The notes beneath the pieces are model-generated. The model did no database searches, was not told the DNA's origin, and saw nothing but the letters and a program-made list of their open reading frames with translations. The translations under genes were made by a program, and so were the position numbers. A DNA stretch of 6,699 nucleotides from contig JAEXGX010000184.1 in the NCBI GenBank assembly GCA_023450535.1, positions 1 to 6,699 on the forward strand, in the 5' to 3' direction. Origin of the DNA: Pseudomonadota bacterium (GTDB lineage Bacteria > Desulfobacterota > Desulfovibrionia > Desulfovibrionales > Desulfovibrionaceae). Of the stretch, positions 1 through 6,122 are shown in pieces (the first letter of the stretch is position 1; each line of letters begins with the position of its first letter).

Positions 1-1463
1 GCAAGTGCCTTGCTCAGAGAATCTTCGCGGGCCGCATCATCGCTTTTGGGGGTCAGAGCCACAAGAGTCAGCGCTTCGGGGCGGAGCCATAAATCAATGA
101 CTTCCTGCACCTGGGCGCGGCTTACTCCCCGGAGGGCGGCCAGATAGTTGCGCCCGTCAGGGTCGCTCGGAGAATGGAAGGCCAGGTCGCCGTAGAGGTC
201 GGCCATGCCCGCCACACTTTCCTGCGCACGATAGAAGTCGTCTTCAAGATTGAGTTTGGCACGGGCGAAAGCCGCATCGCTGAAGTCGGAAACCTTGAGC
301 TTGCGCAGCAGCGTGCCGAGTTCTTCTGTAAAAGTGTGTACCTTGTCCGCGTCCATCTGGGACATGATCATGAAAACGCCTACCCGGCGCAGGGCCATGG
401 CCGACGCACCCACATCATCCACCACATGGCGGTCGAGCCGTAGAGCGCGGGGCAACAGGGAGGTGTCATCGCCGGAAAGCAGTCTGGCCAGCACGTCGGC
501 GGCGGGGAGCAGGGCGTCGCCTTCGCCGGGCATGGGGAAGAGCACGCTGACCAGCGCCTTGTTCCACGGGCCTTCCACTACCTTGACTTGGGGACCGTGA
601 GCCAGCGAGGCCGGGTCGATGCGATCCGGAACGCGCGAAACATTGTGATTGGCATAGGAACCGAACAGTTGTTCGGCTTCCTTTACGACCTCGTCAGCCT
701 TCACATCCCCGGCCACCATCAGCAGCATATCGCGGGGATCGTACAGACGCTGGATATAGGCCCGGATGCTCGCGGGTGTGGCGGCGCGCAGGGTATCCTC
801 ATAACCAATGACCGGGCGCTCGTAGGGCGTGCCTTTGAGTGCCAGAGCGAAGCCTTCATGGAAAAGCCGGGTCCAGGGGCTGTCACCGCGCTGTTTCTTT
901 TCTGCCAGCACCACTTCGCGCTCCGCGTCAAGATCGGCCTGTTTGAGCAGCGGGTCAAAGGCCAGATCCCGCACGGCTTGGATTGCCGTCTTCCATTGCG
1001 CGGCGGGCAGGTCGGTCAGATAAATGGTTTCATCAAAGGAGGTCGAGGCGTTGAGATAGCCCCCGGCATTCTCCACATGTTTGTCCACGCCCTTCGGGCC
1101 GGTTTTTGAACCTTTGAACACCATGTGCTCAAGCAGATGGCTGATGCCTGCTTCATCGGGCCGTTCCCAGGCGGAACCTGCGTTCACATACAAGCGAACA
1201 GAGGCGAGAGGGAAACGGGTATCTTCTTTCACAACAACGGTCAGGCCGTTTTTGAGGTGAAAAATGCGCGGACCGTCAGCGGGGGCAGCATCATTGGGGG
1301 CAAGGGAAGTTGCTGGAGTATTGTTCATTTCGGAATTTTTGGCTGTAGCTCCAGACGGAGTCGGAATGAGCAGTGTAGCCACAAGCAGAGATAGCGCCCC
1401 GGTACAAAGGCCTTGTTTGCCCCTTTTGAAGAGGGAAAAATGTGTAAAAAACAGGTGAGTCAT
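1..1463 (-). CDS. M16-family (insulinase/pitrilysin-like) zinc metallopeptidase, exported, 3' end cut by window edge
   Basis: The frame starts at ATG 1463 and stays open to the left edge (487 complete codons, no stop). The start is fixed by AAAGGAG five bases upstream. Residues 1-41 form a signal peptide: a basic KRGK stretch, a hydrophobic run (LSLLVATLLI), then a likely cut after ATA, so the enzyme should act in the periplasm or outer envelope. The inverted zinc motif HLLEHMVFKG is at 109-118, with ligands H109 and H113 and catalytic base E112. E188 in EVVLAEKK is the likely third ligand. GGYLNASTSFDETIY at 134-148 is the conserved active-site-side block of the family. From about Y241 (YDPRDMLLMVAGDV) an M16_C-type domain follows. 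The first M16 unit seems to end near residues 465-480, yet the frame continues, so a two-unit protein of roughly 850-950 residues is possible, or a single-unit protein stopping just outside. Substrate unknown. It is divergent from the ASST gene. Confidence 0.93.
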   Translation of the reverse strand, partial: MTHLFFTHFSLFKRGKQGLCTGALSLLVATLLIPTPSGATAKNSEMNNTPATSLAPNDAAPADGPRIFHLKNGLTVVVKEDTRFPLASVRLYVNAGSAWERPDEAGISHLLEHMVFKGSKTGPKGVDKHVENAGGYLNASTSFDETIYLTDLPAAQWKTAIQAVRDLAFDPLLKQADLDAEREVVLAEKKQRGDSPWTRLFHEGFALALKGTPYERPVIGYEDTLRAATPASIRAYIQRLYDPRDMLLMVAGDVKADEVVKEAEQLFGSYANHNVSRVPDRIDPASLAHGPQVKVVEGPWNKALVSVLFPMPGEGDALLPAADVLARLLSGDDTSLLPRALRLDRHVVDDVGASAMALRRVGVFMIMSQMDADKVHTFTEELGTLLRKLKVSDFSDAAFARAKLNLEDDFYRAQESVAGMADLYGDLAFHSPSDPDGRNYLAALRGVSRAQVQEVIDLWLRPEALTLVALTPKSDDAAREDSLSKAL

Positions 1464-1468
1464 GCACA

Positions 1469-1475
1469 CTCCTTT
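1469..1475 (-). promoter_or_regulatory. Shine-Dalgarno of the M16 peptidase gene
   Basis: AAAGGAG on the minus strand lies five bases before ATG 1463. It selects this start over internal methionines such as the one about 45 codons in (MNNTPATS), which would remove the signal peptide. Confidence 0.8.
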
Positions 1476-1543
1476 GGATCGAATGTATGCGTCGCAAGCG
1501 GTCAGTGCCGAAGCGGGAGCTCCGCCGTCCGCCTCAACAGTTT

Positions 1544-1573
1544 TTTATAGACCTTCCATTAAAGTAACGTCAT
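1544..1573 (-). promoter_or_regulatory. Candidate sigma-70-type promoter for the M16 peptidase gene
   Basis: On the minus strand, ATGACG (1573-1568; four of six matches to TTGACA) is followed after 18 bp by TATAAA (1549-1544; five of six matches to TATAAT). This would start transcription roughly 75 bases upstream of the ATG. It is a consensus match only. Confidence 0.3.
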
Positions 1574-1686
1574 GTCCATGATTGGCAAGCAGGGAACAAA
1601 GCGGCCTGTTTCGGGAGTAAACTTCTTTTTGAAAGGTTTTGTAAAAAAATGACAGGTACCGGAAAGGCGAAAGATTTCATCCCCGC

Positions 1687-1692
1687 TATACT
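1687..1692 (+). promoter_or_regulatory. Candidate -10 element of the ASST gene
   Basis: TATACT (five of six matches to TATAAT) lies 45 bases upstream of the ASST start codon. No acceptable -35 is found 16-18 bp upstream, so if it is real the promoter may depend on an activator. An interrupted palindrome (TCAAAA, TT, TTTTGA; 1697-1710) overlaps the expected transcription start and could be an operator, but this is speculative. Confidence 0.3.
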
Positions 1693-1725
1693 GCAATCAA
1701 AATTTTTTGAGCAACCTTTTTCAGA

Positions 1726-1731
1726 GAGGAG
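1726..1731 (+). promoter_or_regulatory. Shine-Dalgarno of the ASST gene
   Basis: GAGGAG lies five bases before ATG 1737. This supports that start rather than the in-frame TTG at 1707, which has no upstream Shine-Dalgarno sequence and would place polar residues before the signal peptide. Confidence 0.8.
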
Positions 1732-1736
1732 AAGGC

Positions 1737-3302
1737 ATGAACAGTTTCTGGCTGAAAGCCTGTATGGCAGGTATCGCCGCTCTGGGCATGGCGGGAGCGG
1801 CGCAGGCCGTTCCCACCACCTATCCCACCGGAACGGTGAAGTATGATCCTTCCAAGGCATACAACGGGTATCTGCTTATCGGTTATAATCACCCTCGCCT
1901 GGTTGATATGAACGGTAATCTGGTCAAAGAATGGAAGGGTTTTGACGGTATGCCGAACAAAGCTCTGCCCGGCGGGCGGGTGATGACCTGCGCAGGATCA
2001 TGGAAAGACGGCCAACAGGATATTCTTGGTGTGTACGAGTTGGATTTTAATGGCAACAAGCTGTGGGAATTCCGCAACGGCCAACAGGTACCTGAAATTC
2101 CCGGCGAACCTTCCAAAGACGGTAAAACCTGGATAGCCCGCCAGCACCATGATTTCCAGCGCAAAGGCACTCCTGTGTATCCGGTGCCCGGGCAGGCCGA
2201 CGGCAAGGATGGGATCACTCTGATTTTGGCGCATATCAACGAACGCAATGATCGTATCAACAAGAATCACCAGCTGGTGAGTGAAATCTTCTATGAGGTG
2301 GACGCTTCCGGCAAGATCCTCTGGCAGTGGAAGGCGTCCGATCATCTGGATGAACTGGGTTTTGAAGAGGCCGCGTTCAATGCTATGCAGCAATATCCTC
2401 CGAAAGATAACCCTGTGGCCGCCCGTCATGCCGCTACAACCAAGCCCGGTGGCGGCTATGACTGGCTGCACATCAACTGCCTGAGTTATGTGGGGCCGAA
2501 CAAATGGTATGATGAAGACCCGGTAAAGTACGCGGCCTTCAATCCTGACAACGTATTGTTCAATAGCCGCGACGCCAATCTGATGGCCATTGTGGATCGC
2601 AGGTCCGGCAAAATTGTCTGGCGGCTCGGCCCGGACTTCAAGCCCGGTACGCCCGACGCCAAGGTCGGCCAAATCGTGGGCGCGCACGGTGCGCATATTA
2701 TTCCCAAAGGGCTGCCCGGCGAAGGCAATTTGTTGTTCTTTGACAATGGTGGTACCGCCGGATACGGCGAACCCAACCCTGCCGCTCCGCTCACTGGTTT
2801 TCATAACGTGAAGCGCGATTTTTCCCGCGTGGTGGAATTTAACCCCGTCACCAAGGAAATCGTGTGGGAATACGACTGGTTCAAGAATCACAAGGGTATG
2901 TTGGGGCACCATAACTTCAAGTTTTTCAGTCCGTTTGTGAGCTATGCCCAGCGTTTGCCCAATGGTAATACTATGGTTACCGAAGGCGATATGGAGCGAG
3001 TGTTTGAACTTACTCCCTCGTATGAAATGGTATGGGAATATATGTCACCGTACGATATGAAGCCGGCTGGTATTCTTTATCGTACCTATCGCGTACCGTA
3101 TGACTTCTTCCCCCAGCTTCCGAAACCCGAAGAAGTTTCCGTAACACCTCCGGCCAACGGGCTTTTCCAACTGCCCAATGACAAGGGCGAGTATGCCAAG
3201 ACCGGAGTGCAGGGCGAGGTCGTGAAAGTGAACGCACCCGGGGCGTCCGCCGCAGTGGAGGACGAAGAAGATGATCAGCCGCAGGGTATGCACAGCTACT
3301 AG
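1737..3302 (+). CDS. Arylsulfotransferase (ASST)-family exported six-bladed beta-propeller protein
   Basis: The 521-residue protein begins with a signal peptide (MNSFWLKACMAGIAALGMAG, then AAQA), with probable cleavage after A24, so it is periplasmic. The opening (YPTGTVKYDPSKAYNGYLL, then LVDMNGNLVKEW) is typical of ASST-family proteins (PF05935/PF14269 type), which move sulfate between phenolic donors and acceptors without PAPS. Six blade strands end in a common tryptophan motif: EW66, KLWEF (W110), ILWQW (W196), IVWRLG (W295), IVWEY (W377) and MVWEY (W433), giving one complete six-bladed propeller. Conserved histidine-rich blocks are QHHDFQ (136-141), LHIN (H245), AHGAHII (H317, H320), FHN (H356) and GHHNF (H391, H392); FSRVVEF carries R364. 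It is shorter than E. coli AssT (about 600 residues), and the mature part has only two cysteines, C85 and C248, far apart, with no dsbL/dsbI beside it. The C-terminus is an acidic tail (VEDEEDDQPQ). Family assignment is strong; substrate and even sulfotransferase activity are inferred. Confidence 0.88.
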   Translation: MNSFWLKACMAGIAALGMAGAAQAVPTTYPTGTVKYDPSKAYNGYLLIGYNHPRLVDMNGNLVKEWKGFDGMPNKALPGGRVMTCAGSWKDGQQDILGVYELDFNGNKLWEFRNGQQVPEIPGEPSKDGKTWIARQHHDFQRKGTPVYPVPGQADGKDGITLILAHINERNDRINKNHQLVSEIFYEVDASGKILWQWKASDHLDELGFEEAAFNAMQQYPPKDNPVAARHAATTKPGGGYDWLHINCLSYVGPNKWYDEDPVKYAAFNPDNVLFNSRDANLMAIVDRRSGKIVWRLGPDFKPGTPDAKVGQIVGAHGAHIIPKGLPGEGNLLFFDNGGTAGYGEPNPAAPLTGFHNVKRDFSRVVEFNPVTKEIVWEYDWFKNHKGMLGHHNFKFFSPFVSYAQRLPNGNTMVTEGDMERVFELTPSYEMVWEYMSPYDMKPAGILYRTYRVPYDFFPQLPKPEEVSVTPPANGLFQLPNDKGEYAKTGVQGEVVKVNAPGASAAVEDEEDDQPQGMHSY

Positions 3303-3323
3303 GGGATTTATAGGGTAAATCCC
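3303..3323. other. Hairpin immediately after the ASST stop codon
   Basis: GGGATTTA (3303-3310) and TAAATCCC (3316-3323) form a perfect 8-bp stem with a 5-base loop, starting right after the TAG stop. No T-run follows, so it is more likely an mRNA 3'-end stabiliser or part of a compound terminator than a classical terminator on its own. Confidence 0.6.
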
Positions 3324-3332
3324 TGTTATATC

Positions 3333-3374
3333 CGCCCGCAAATTGAGCAACGAATTGCATTCAATTTGCGGGCG
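3333..3374. terminator. Strong hairpin between convergent genes, probable (bidirectional) transcription terminator
   Basis: CGCCCGCAAATTGA (3333-3346) pairs perfectly with TCAATTTGCGGGCG (3361-3374), a 14-bp stem. The loop folds further as GCAA, CGAA, TTGC (a 4-bp stem with a tetraloop), leaving two unpaired bases. It sits 31 bases after the ASST stop and lies downstream of the kinase gene on the other strand, so it could serve both converging transcripts. A proper T-run is missing on either side, so it may act as a 3'-end RNA stabiliser or a Rho-assisted stop. Confidence 0.6.
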
Positions 3375-3583
3375 CGTCGTTTAATCGCTCCCTGTGGGGC
3401 GGTGAAGTTCCAATTCCTTTGAACCTCCGGCGACGGTCCCGAAATGCTGCATAAGGCACAAGATTCGGAGCGCAAAGGCTAACTTCCGTGCGCCTATGAA
3501 TCTATCAACTTTAGTGGTTTCGGAGTTCGGAACTCGCCAGACAAAAGAACTGCTCAATGTCTGAATCTCCATTTTTCCCGCCG
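3375..3583. other. Unexplained intergenic segment between convergent genes
   Basis: No convincing gene is seen. On the minus strand a 63-codon frame (3572-3381, starting MEIQTLSSSF and including KVDRFIGARKLAFALR) begins 11 bases after the kinase stop, but it lacks a Shine-Dalgarno sequence and a recognisable domain. Small internal signals are a direct repeat TTCGGAG (3464-3470 and 3519-3525) and a near-palindrome GAGTTC, G, GAACTC (3523-3535). Possible identities are a tiny unknown gene, a dispersed repeat or a gene remnant; the sequence alone does not decide. Confidence 0.35.
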
Positions 3584-5032
3584 TCAGGGCGCGAGGGGGA
3601 GGAGCAGCGTCGCTGTCAGCCCTCCTTCCGGCCGGTTGGCGAGCAATATCTCCGCGCCGTTCTGCCGTGCGATATCCCGTGCGATGGCCAGCCCCAGCCC
3701 TGCGCCTCGGCCATGCCGCCGTTCTGTGTTTTCCAGCCGGTAGAACGGCTGGAAAACATCTTTTAGTTTTTCCTCGGGCACGCCGGGGCCATCGTCCTCT
3801 ATGCGGATGCGGGCGCGTCCGTCTTCCTCGTCAAGAAAAATGGCCGCTGTCCGCCCGTAGTTCAGAGCGTTGGAAACAAGATTTTCCACACAGCGACGGA
3901 ACGCAGCGGGTTTGATCAGACATTGGACGTCCCGCTCGACAAAAAGCCGCAGACGGCAGTTTGGCCCTTCCAGGCATTCCTTGCCCACAGCCTCGTCATA
4001 TTCTTCAAAATCCGCCACGAGACTTTCCAGCAGGGCTTTCAGGCTGGTGCGCCGCACAGGTTCCCTGTCCTGTCCGGAACGGGCCAGTTCAATGGCGCTT
4101 TCCGCAAGGTTCTGCAGTTCTCCGAGTGCGTCAAAGACCAGATCCGGTCTTTTGAGATCCGGTTCGTTTTCCAATTGAAGGCGCAACCGGGTGATGGGCG
4201 TACGCAGATCGTGGGAAAGGCAGGCCAGCAGGCGCATTCGTTCGTCCATAAAATGCCGGATGCGCGCCAGCATGGCCCGCAGTGCCTGGGATGTCTGCAC
4301 TACCTCACGCGCACCGGAGGAGGACAGTTCGTCCAACGCCTCTTCCGGCAAATGGGGAGGGATCTGCTCTGCTACCCGGGCAAGTTGACGCAAAGGGCGC
4401 GTGACCAGGCGGATAATCACCACGGTCAGAACGATCTGCAGCGCAAGTTGAACACTCAGTTCCATAAGGAGGCCGAAAAGGTTTCCATAAACATGGGGAA
4501 TGGCGCTGTAACTTACCTGCAACCATGCGCCGTCGGAAAAAGGCAGGGCAGCGCGTCCGCGGAAATCGATAAATTCATACGCCCCGGCCAGATCCAGTCC
4601 CGGATGAATGTTCCAGCGCGCACCGATACGTTCCACAGAGGTGATAATCCGTTCTTGCAACGAAGAACCGGGGTAGATGAGATCAAACAGCTCACGCAGC
4701 CTGCGCCGCAACACAAGACTTTCCGGTGAACCATTCTGTGGGAAGGGGAGGACGCCAGCAGGGACGAGCGAGAGGGTAAAGTTACGGTAGGTGAGCTTAT
4801 TTAGCGTATGTTCGCGCTCTCCAGGTGATAATTTGTCCAAGAGTTGATAGATAGTGACAGCAAGCCGTGCCCGGTCGCTGGAAATGATAAGCAATTGTTC
4901 CTGCGAGCGCATATGGACGCTCCAGAAGAAAACCCCTACCTGAACGAGCAGCAGACTGACAATCAGCAGGGCGATAAGGCGGAGGGTAAGGCTGCTCGGC
5001 GTTTTTGTTTCTCCGGAATTTACACGGATCAT
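3584..5032 (-). CDS. EnvZ-like membrane sensor histidine kinase
   Basis: The 482-residue kinase should autophosphorylate on histidine and pass phosphate to the regulator encoded just upstream. TM1 is at about 15-37 (LTLRLIALLIVSLLLVQVG), a periplasmic sensor loop at about 38-183, and TM2 at about 185-210 (ALQIVLTVVIIRLV). A HAMP linker follows (TRPLRQLARVAEQI, to about 257). The H-box is LLACLSHDLRTPITRLRLQL with phosphoacceptor H274, closely resembling the EnvZ SHDLRTPLTR pattern. The ATP domain has an N-box (ENLVSNALNYG; N384, N388), G1 (EDDGPGVPEE; 412-421), F-box (FQPFYR; 427-432) and G2 (GRGAGLGLAIA; 441-451). All catalytic motifs are intact. The sensor loop has no recognised ligand domain and no cysteines, so the stimulus is unknown. 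The start codon overlaps the stop of the regulator (ATGA), indicating translational coupling; no separate Shine-Dalgarno choice was needed. Confidence 0.94.
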   Translation of the reverse strand: MIRVNSGETKTPSSLTLRLIALLIVSLLLVQVGVFFWSVHMRSQEQLLIISSDRARLAVTIYQLLDKLSPGEREHTLNKLTYRNFTLSLVPAGVLPFPQNGSPESLVLRRRLRELFDLIYPGSSLQERIITSVERIGARWNIHPGLDLAGAYEFIDFRGRAALPFSDGAWLQVSYSAIPHVYGNLFGLLMELSVQLALQIVLTVVIIRLVTRPLRQLARVAEQIPPHLPEEALDELSSSGAREVVQTSQALRAMLARIRHFMDERMRLLACLSHDLRTPITRLRLQLENEPDLKRPDLVFDALGELQNLAESAIELARSGQDREPVRRTSLKALLESLVADFEEYDEAVGKECLEGPNCRLRLFVERDVQCLIKPAAFRRCVENLVSNALNYGRTAAIFLDEEDGRARIRIEDDGPGVPEEKLKDVFQPFYRLENTERRHGRGAGLGLAIARDIARQNGAEILLANRPEGGLTATLLLPLAP

Positions 5033-5763
5033 TCCACTTCCTCTTCCACCTCGGCGGCAAAAAGATAGCCGTCGCCCCGTGCGGTCTTAATCAGGCGAGG
5101 TTCCTTGGCATTTTCTCCCAAGCGGGAACGGAGGCGGGAAATCTGCACATCAAGTACACGATCAAAAGGCTCCATGCCCCGCCTCTGGATAGTTTCCAGG
5201 AGCGTTTCGCGATCCAGAACTTCATGGGGGTGTTCAAGAAAGACCCGCAGCAGACGGAATTCCGCCGCGCTCAGGTTGCCTGCAAGGCCGGAAGGATCGA
5301 TGAGTAAACGGGTGCGCGGCTCCATCGTCCATCCGGCGAAACGGTACGCTGTCACCTGACGGGGGGGAGGGGACGCGGAAGGCGCGCCCAGATCCTCCAT
5401 ACGGCGGAGCAGGGTACGGATACGGGCCAGCAGCTCGCGGGAGGAAAAGGGTTTGACCAGATAATCATCCGCGCCGATTTCCAGCCCCACCACGCGATCC
5501 GTCAGCTCCCCCAGCGCGCTGAGAAAAATAATGGGTGCGGAAGAAGTGGCGCGCAAGCGGCGACAGAAGCTCAGGCCGTCCTCGCCGGGCAACATGATGT
5601 CGAGCAGCAGCAGTGCACAGGATGCACTTTCCAGCGCCGCTTCCACGGAGGAAACATCTGAAAAGGCCCGAACTTCATATCCGTGGGATTCCAGATAGGA
5701 GGCAATCTGTTCGCGCAGTACATCGTCATCATCAACGACAAATATGGTGTCATGTTCCTGCAT
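5029..5763 (-). CDS. OmpR/PhoB-family response regulator
   Basis: The 244-residue DNA-binding regulator is the partner of the kinase that follows it. The receiver domain (about 5-118) has the acidic pair D12/D13, phosphoacceptor D55 in LLLLDIMLPGEDG, the switch residue S82 in IIFLSA and the invariant K104 in YLVKPF. After a proline-rich linker (SASPPPRQ; 129-136) comes a winged-helix domain (about 140-237): LSAAEFRLLRVFLEHP leads in, the recognition helix is near FDRVLDVQISRLRSRL (200-215), and LIKTARGDGYLF is the wing. The pattern is closest to OmpR-type regulators. An acidic tail (AEVEEEVE) ends the protein. The ATG at 5763 has only a weak GGA six bases upstream; another ATG seven bases further upstream is out of frame. 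The stop overlaps the kinase start by 4 bp, so the two form one operon. Target genes cannot be read from the window. Confidence 0.95.
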   Translation of the reverse strand: MQEHDTIFVVDDDDVLREQIASYLESHGYEVRAFSDVSSVEAALESASCALLLLDIMLPGEDGLSFCRRLRATSSAPIIFLSALGELTDRVVGLEIGADDYLVKPFSSRELLARIRTLLRRMEDLGAPSASPPPRQVTAYRFAGWTMEPRTRLLIDPSGLAGNLSAAEFRLLRVFLEHPHEVLDRETLLETIQRRGMEPFDRVLDVQISRLRSRLGENAKEPRLIKTARGDGYLFAAEVEEEVE

Positions 5764-5797
5764 GGTGCATCCGGTAAACGGAAAGGGATAGATGATT

Positions 5798-5824
5798 GAG
5801 GTTGCTGATAACGTCAGCAGCCTC
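5798..5824. other. 11-bp hairpin upstream of the response regulator gene
   Basis: GAGGTTGCTGA (5798-5808) pairs with TCAGCAGCCTC (5814-5824) through 11 pairs including one G-T wobble, with a 5-base loop. On the minus strand it would sit in the 5' leader of the regulator mRNA, ending 34 bases before its ATG, where it could influence translation. On the plus strand it would be near the start of any RNA made from this gap. Confidence 0.5.
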
Positions 5825-5910
5825 GAAAATTGCGAGCAGGTCGCGGCTTCGCAGCGACGTAAGCGACTGATTCTTTATGTCAAGTTGCTTTGCGGTTTAG
5901 ACGGCGCAAA

Positions 5911-5951
5911 CTCCGCGAAGCGGGGATTGTCATCAGTCTGATGATTTTTTT
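5911..5951 (+). terminator. Candidate intrinsic terminator (two hairpins plus T7) on the plus strand
   Basis: CTCCGC (5911-5916) pairs with GCGGGG (5920-5925; one wobble) over a 3-base loop. A second stem, TCATCA (5930-5935) with TGATGA (5939-5944), is followed at once by seven T residues (5945-5951). The second stem is AT-rich and only 6 bp, so termination strength is uncertain. No plus-strand protein gene precedes it in the window, which is why it hints at a non-coding transcript. Confidence 0.4.
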
Positions 5952-6039
5952 CATAGCATCGTGACGCGACGCGGTCAAAACCCACGCAACAGCGCGAGCA
6001 GATGCGGATTTTCCCTATCTTGCCTTGTCTGTCATTTTT

Positions 6040-6069
6040 TTGATATCTTCTACACAAAATAACGATTAT
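6040..6069 (+). promoter_or_regulatory. Candidate promoter of the exported-protein gene
   Basis: TTGATA (6040-6045; five of six matches to TTGACA) and GATTAT (6064-6069; four of six matches to TATAAT) are separated by 18 bp, in an AT-rich stretch 54-83 bases before the start codon. An overlapping alternative is TTGCCT (6020-6025) with TATCTT (6044-6049). These are consensus matches only. Confidence 0.25.
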
Positions 6070-6113
6070 CCGCGCTTTGCCCCTGCTCCGGCATTCATGG
6101 CGCGTTTATTTCC

Positions 6114-6117
6114 GGAG
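6114..6117 (+). promoter_or_regulatory. Shine-Dalgarno of the exported-protein gene
   Basis: GGAG lies five bases before ATG 6123 and supports this start, which also gives a complete signal peptide. Confidence 0.65.
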
Positions 6118-6122
6118 TCTTT

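Larger units (their letters stand above)
5764..6122. other. Intergenic region between divergent genes, hairpin-rich
   Basis: This 359-bp gap separates the regulator gene (minus) from the exported-protein gene (plus), so it must contain their promoters. No protein-coding frame in it is convincing. It contains at least four hairpins between 5798 and 5944, ending in a T-run, and a repeated octamer GCGAGCAG (5832-5839 and 5994-6001). The density of structure suggests a small RNA or a structured leader, but no promoter for an RNA could be picked out with confidence. Confidence 0.5.

Noticed and set aside
588..1109. A 173-codon plus-strand frame in the first 1.1 kb
   Set aside because: It is antisense to the M16 peptidase, whose HLLEH motif and other conserved blocks define the real frame.
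1582..1598. A sigma-54-like promoter (TTGGCAAGC followed by GAACA)
   Set aside because: The -24 half resembles TGGCA, but the essential GC of the -12 half is missing.
1707..1736. TTG at 1707 as an upstream start for the ASST gene
   Set aside because: It has no Shine-Dalgarno sequence and would put ten mostly polar or charged residues ahead of a standard signal peptide; ATG 1737 has GAGGAG at ideal spacing.
1998..2912. A 304-codon open frame on the minus strand inside the ASST gene
   Set aside because: It is fully antisense to a gene with a strong family match, signal peptide and six propeller motifs. Its product shows no recognisable domain; long antisense frames are common in GC-rich genes.
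3519..3539. A tRNA T-arm-like sequence (GAGTTCGGAACTC)
   Set aside because: The stem-loop has only a 3-base loop and no surrounding acceptor, D or anticodon arms, so it is not a tRNA.
3923..4729. A 268-codon plus-strand frame opposite the sensor kinase
   Set aside because: It is the shadow of the kinase gene, whose H, N, G1, F and G2 boxes are all intact; the plus-strand product has no recognisable features.
5855..5883. A promoter for the response regulator gene with a perfect TTGACA (minus strand, 5883-5878)
   Set aside because: The -35 is perfect, but no acceptable -10 is found at 15-18 bp spacing (TACGTC or TTACGT at best), so it was not listed as a promoter.
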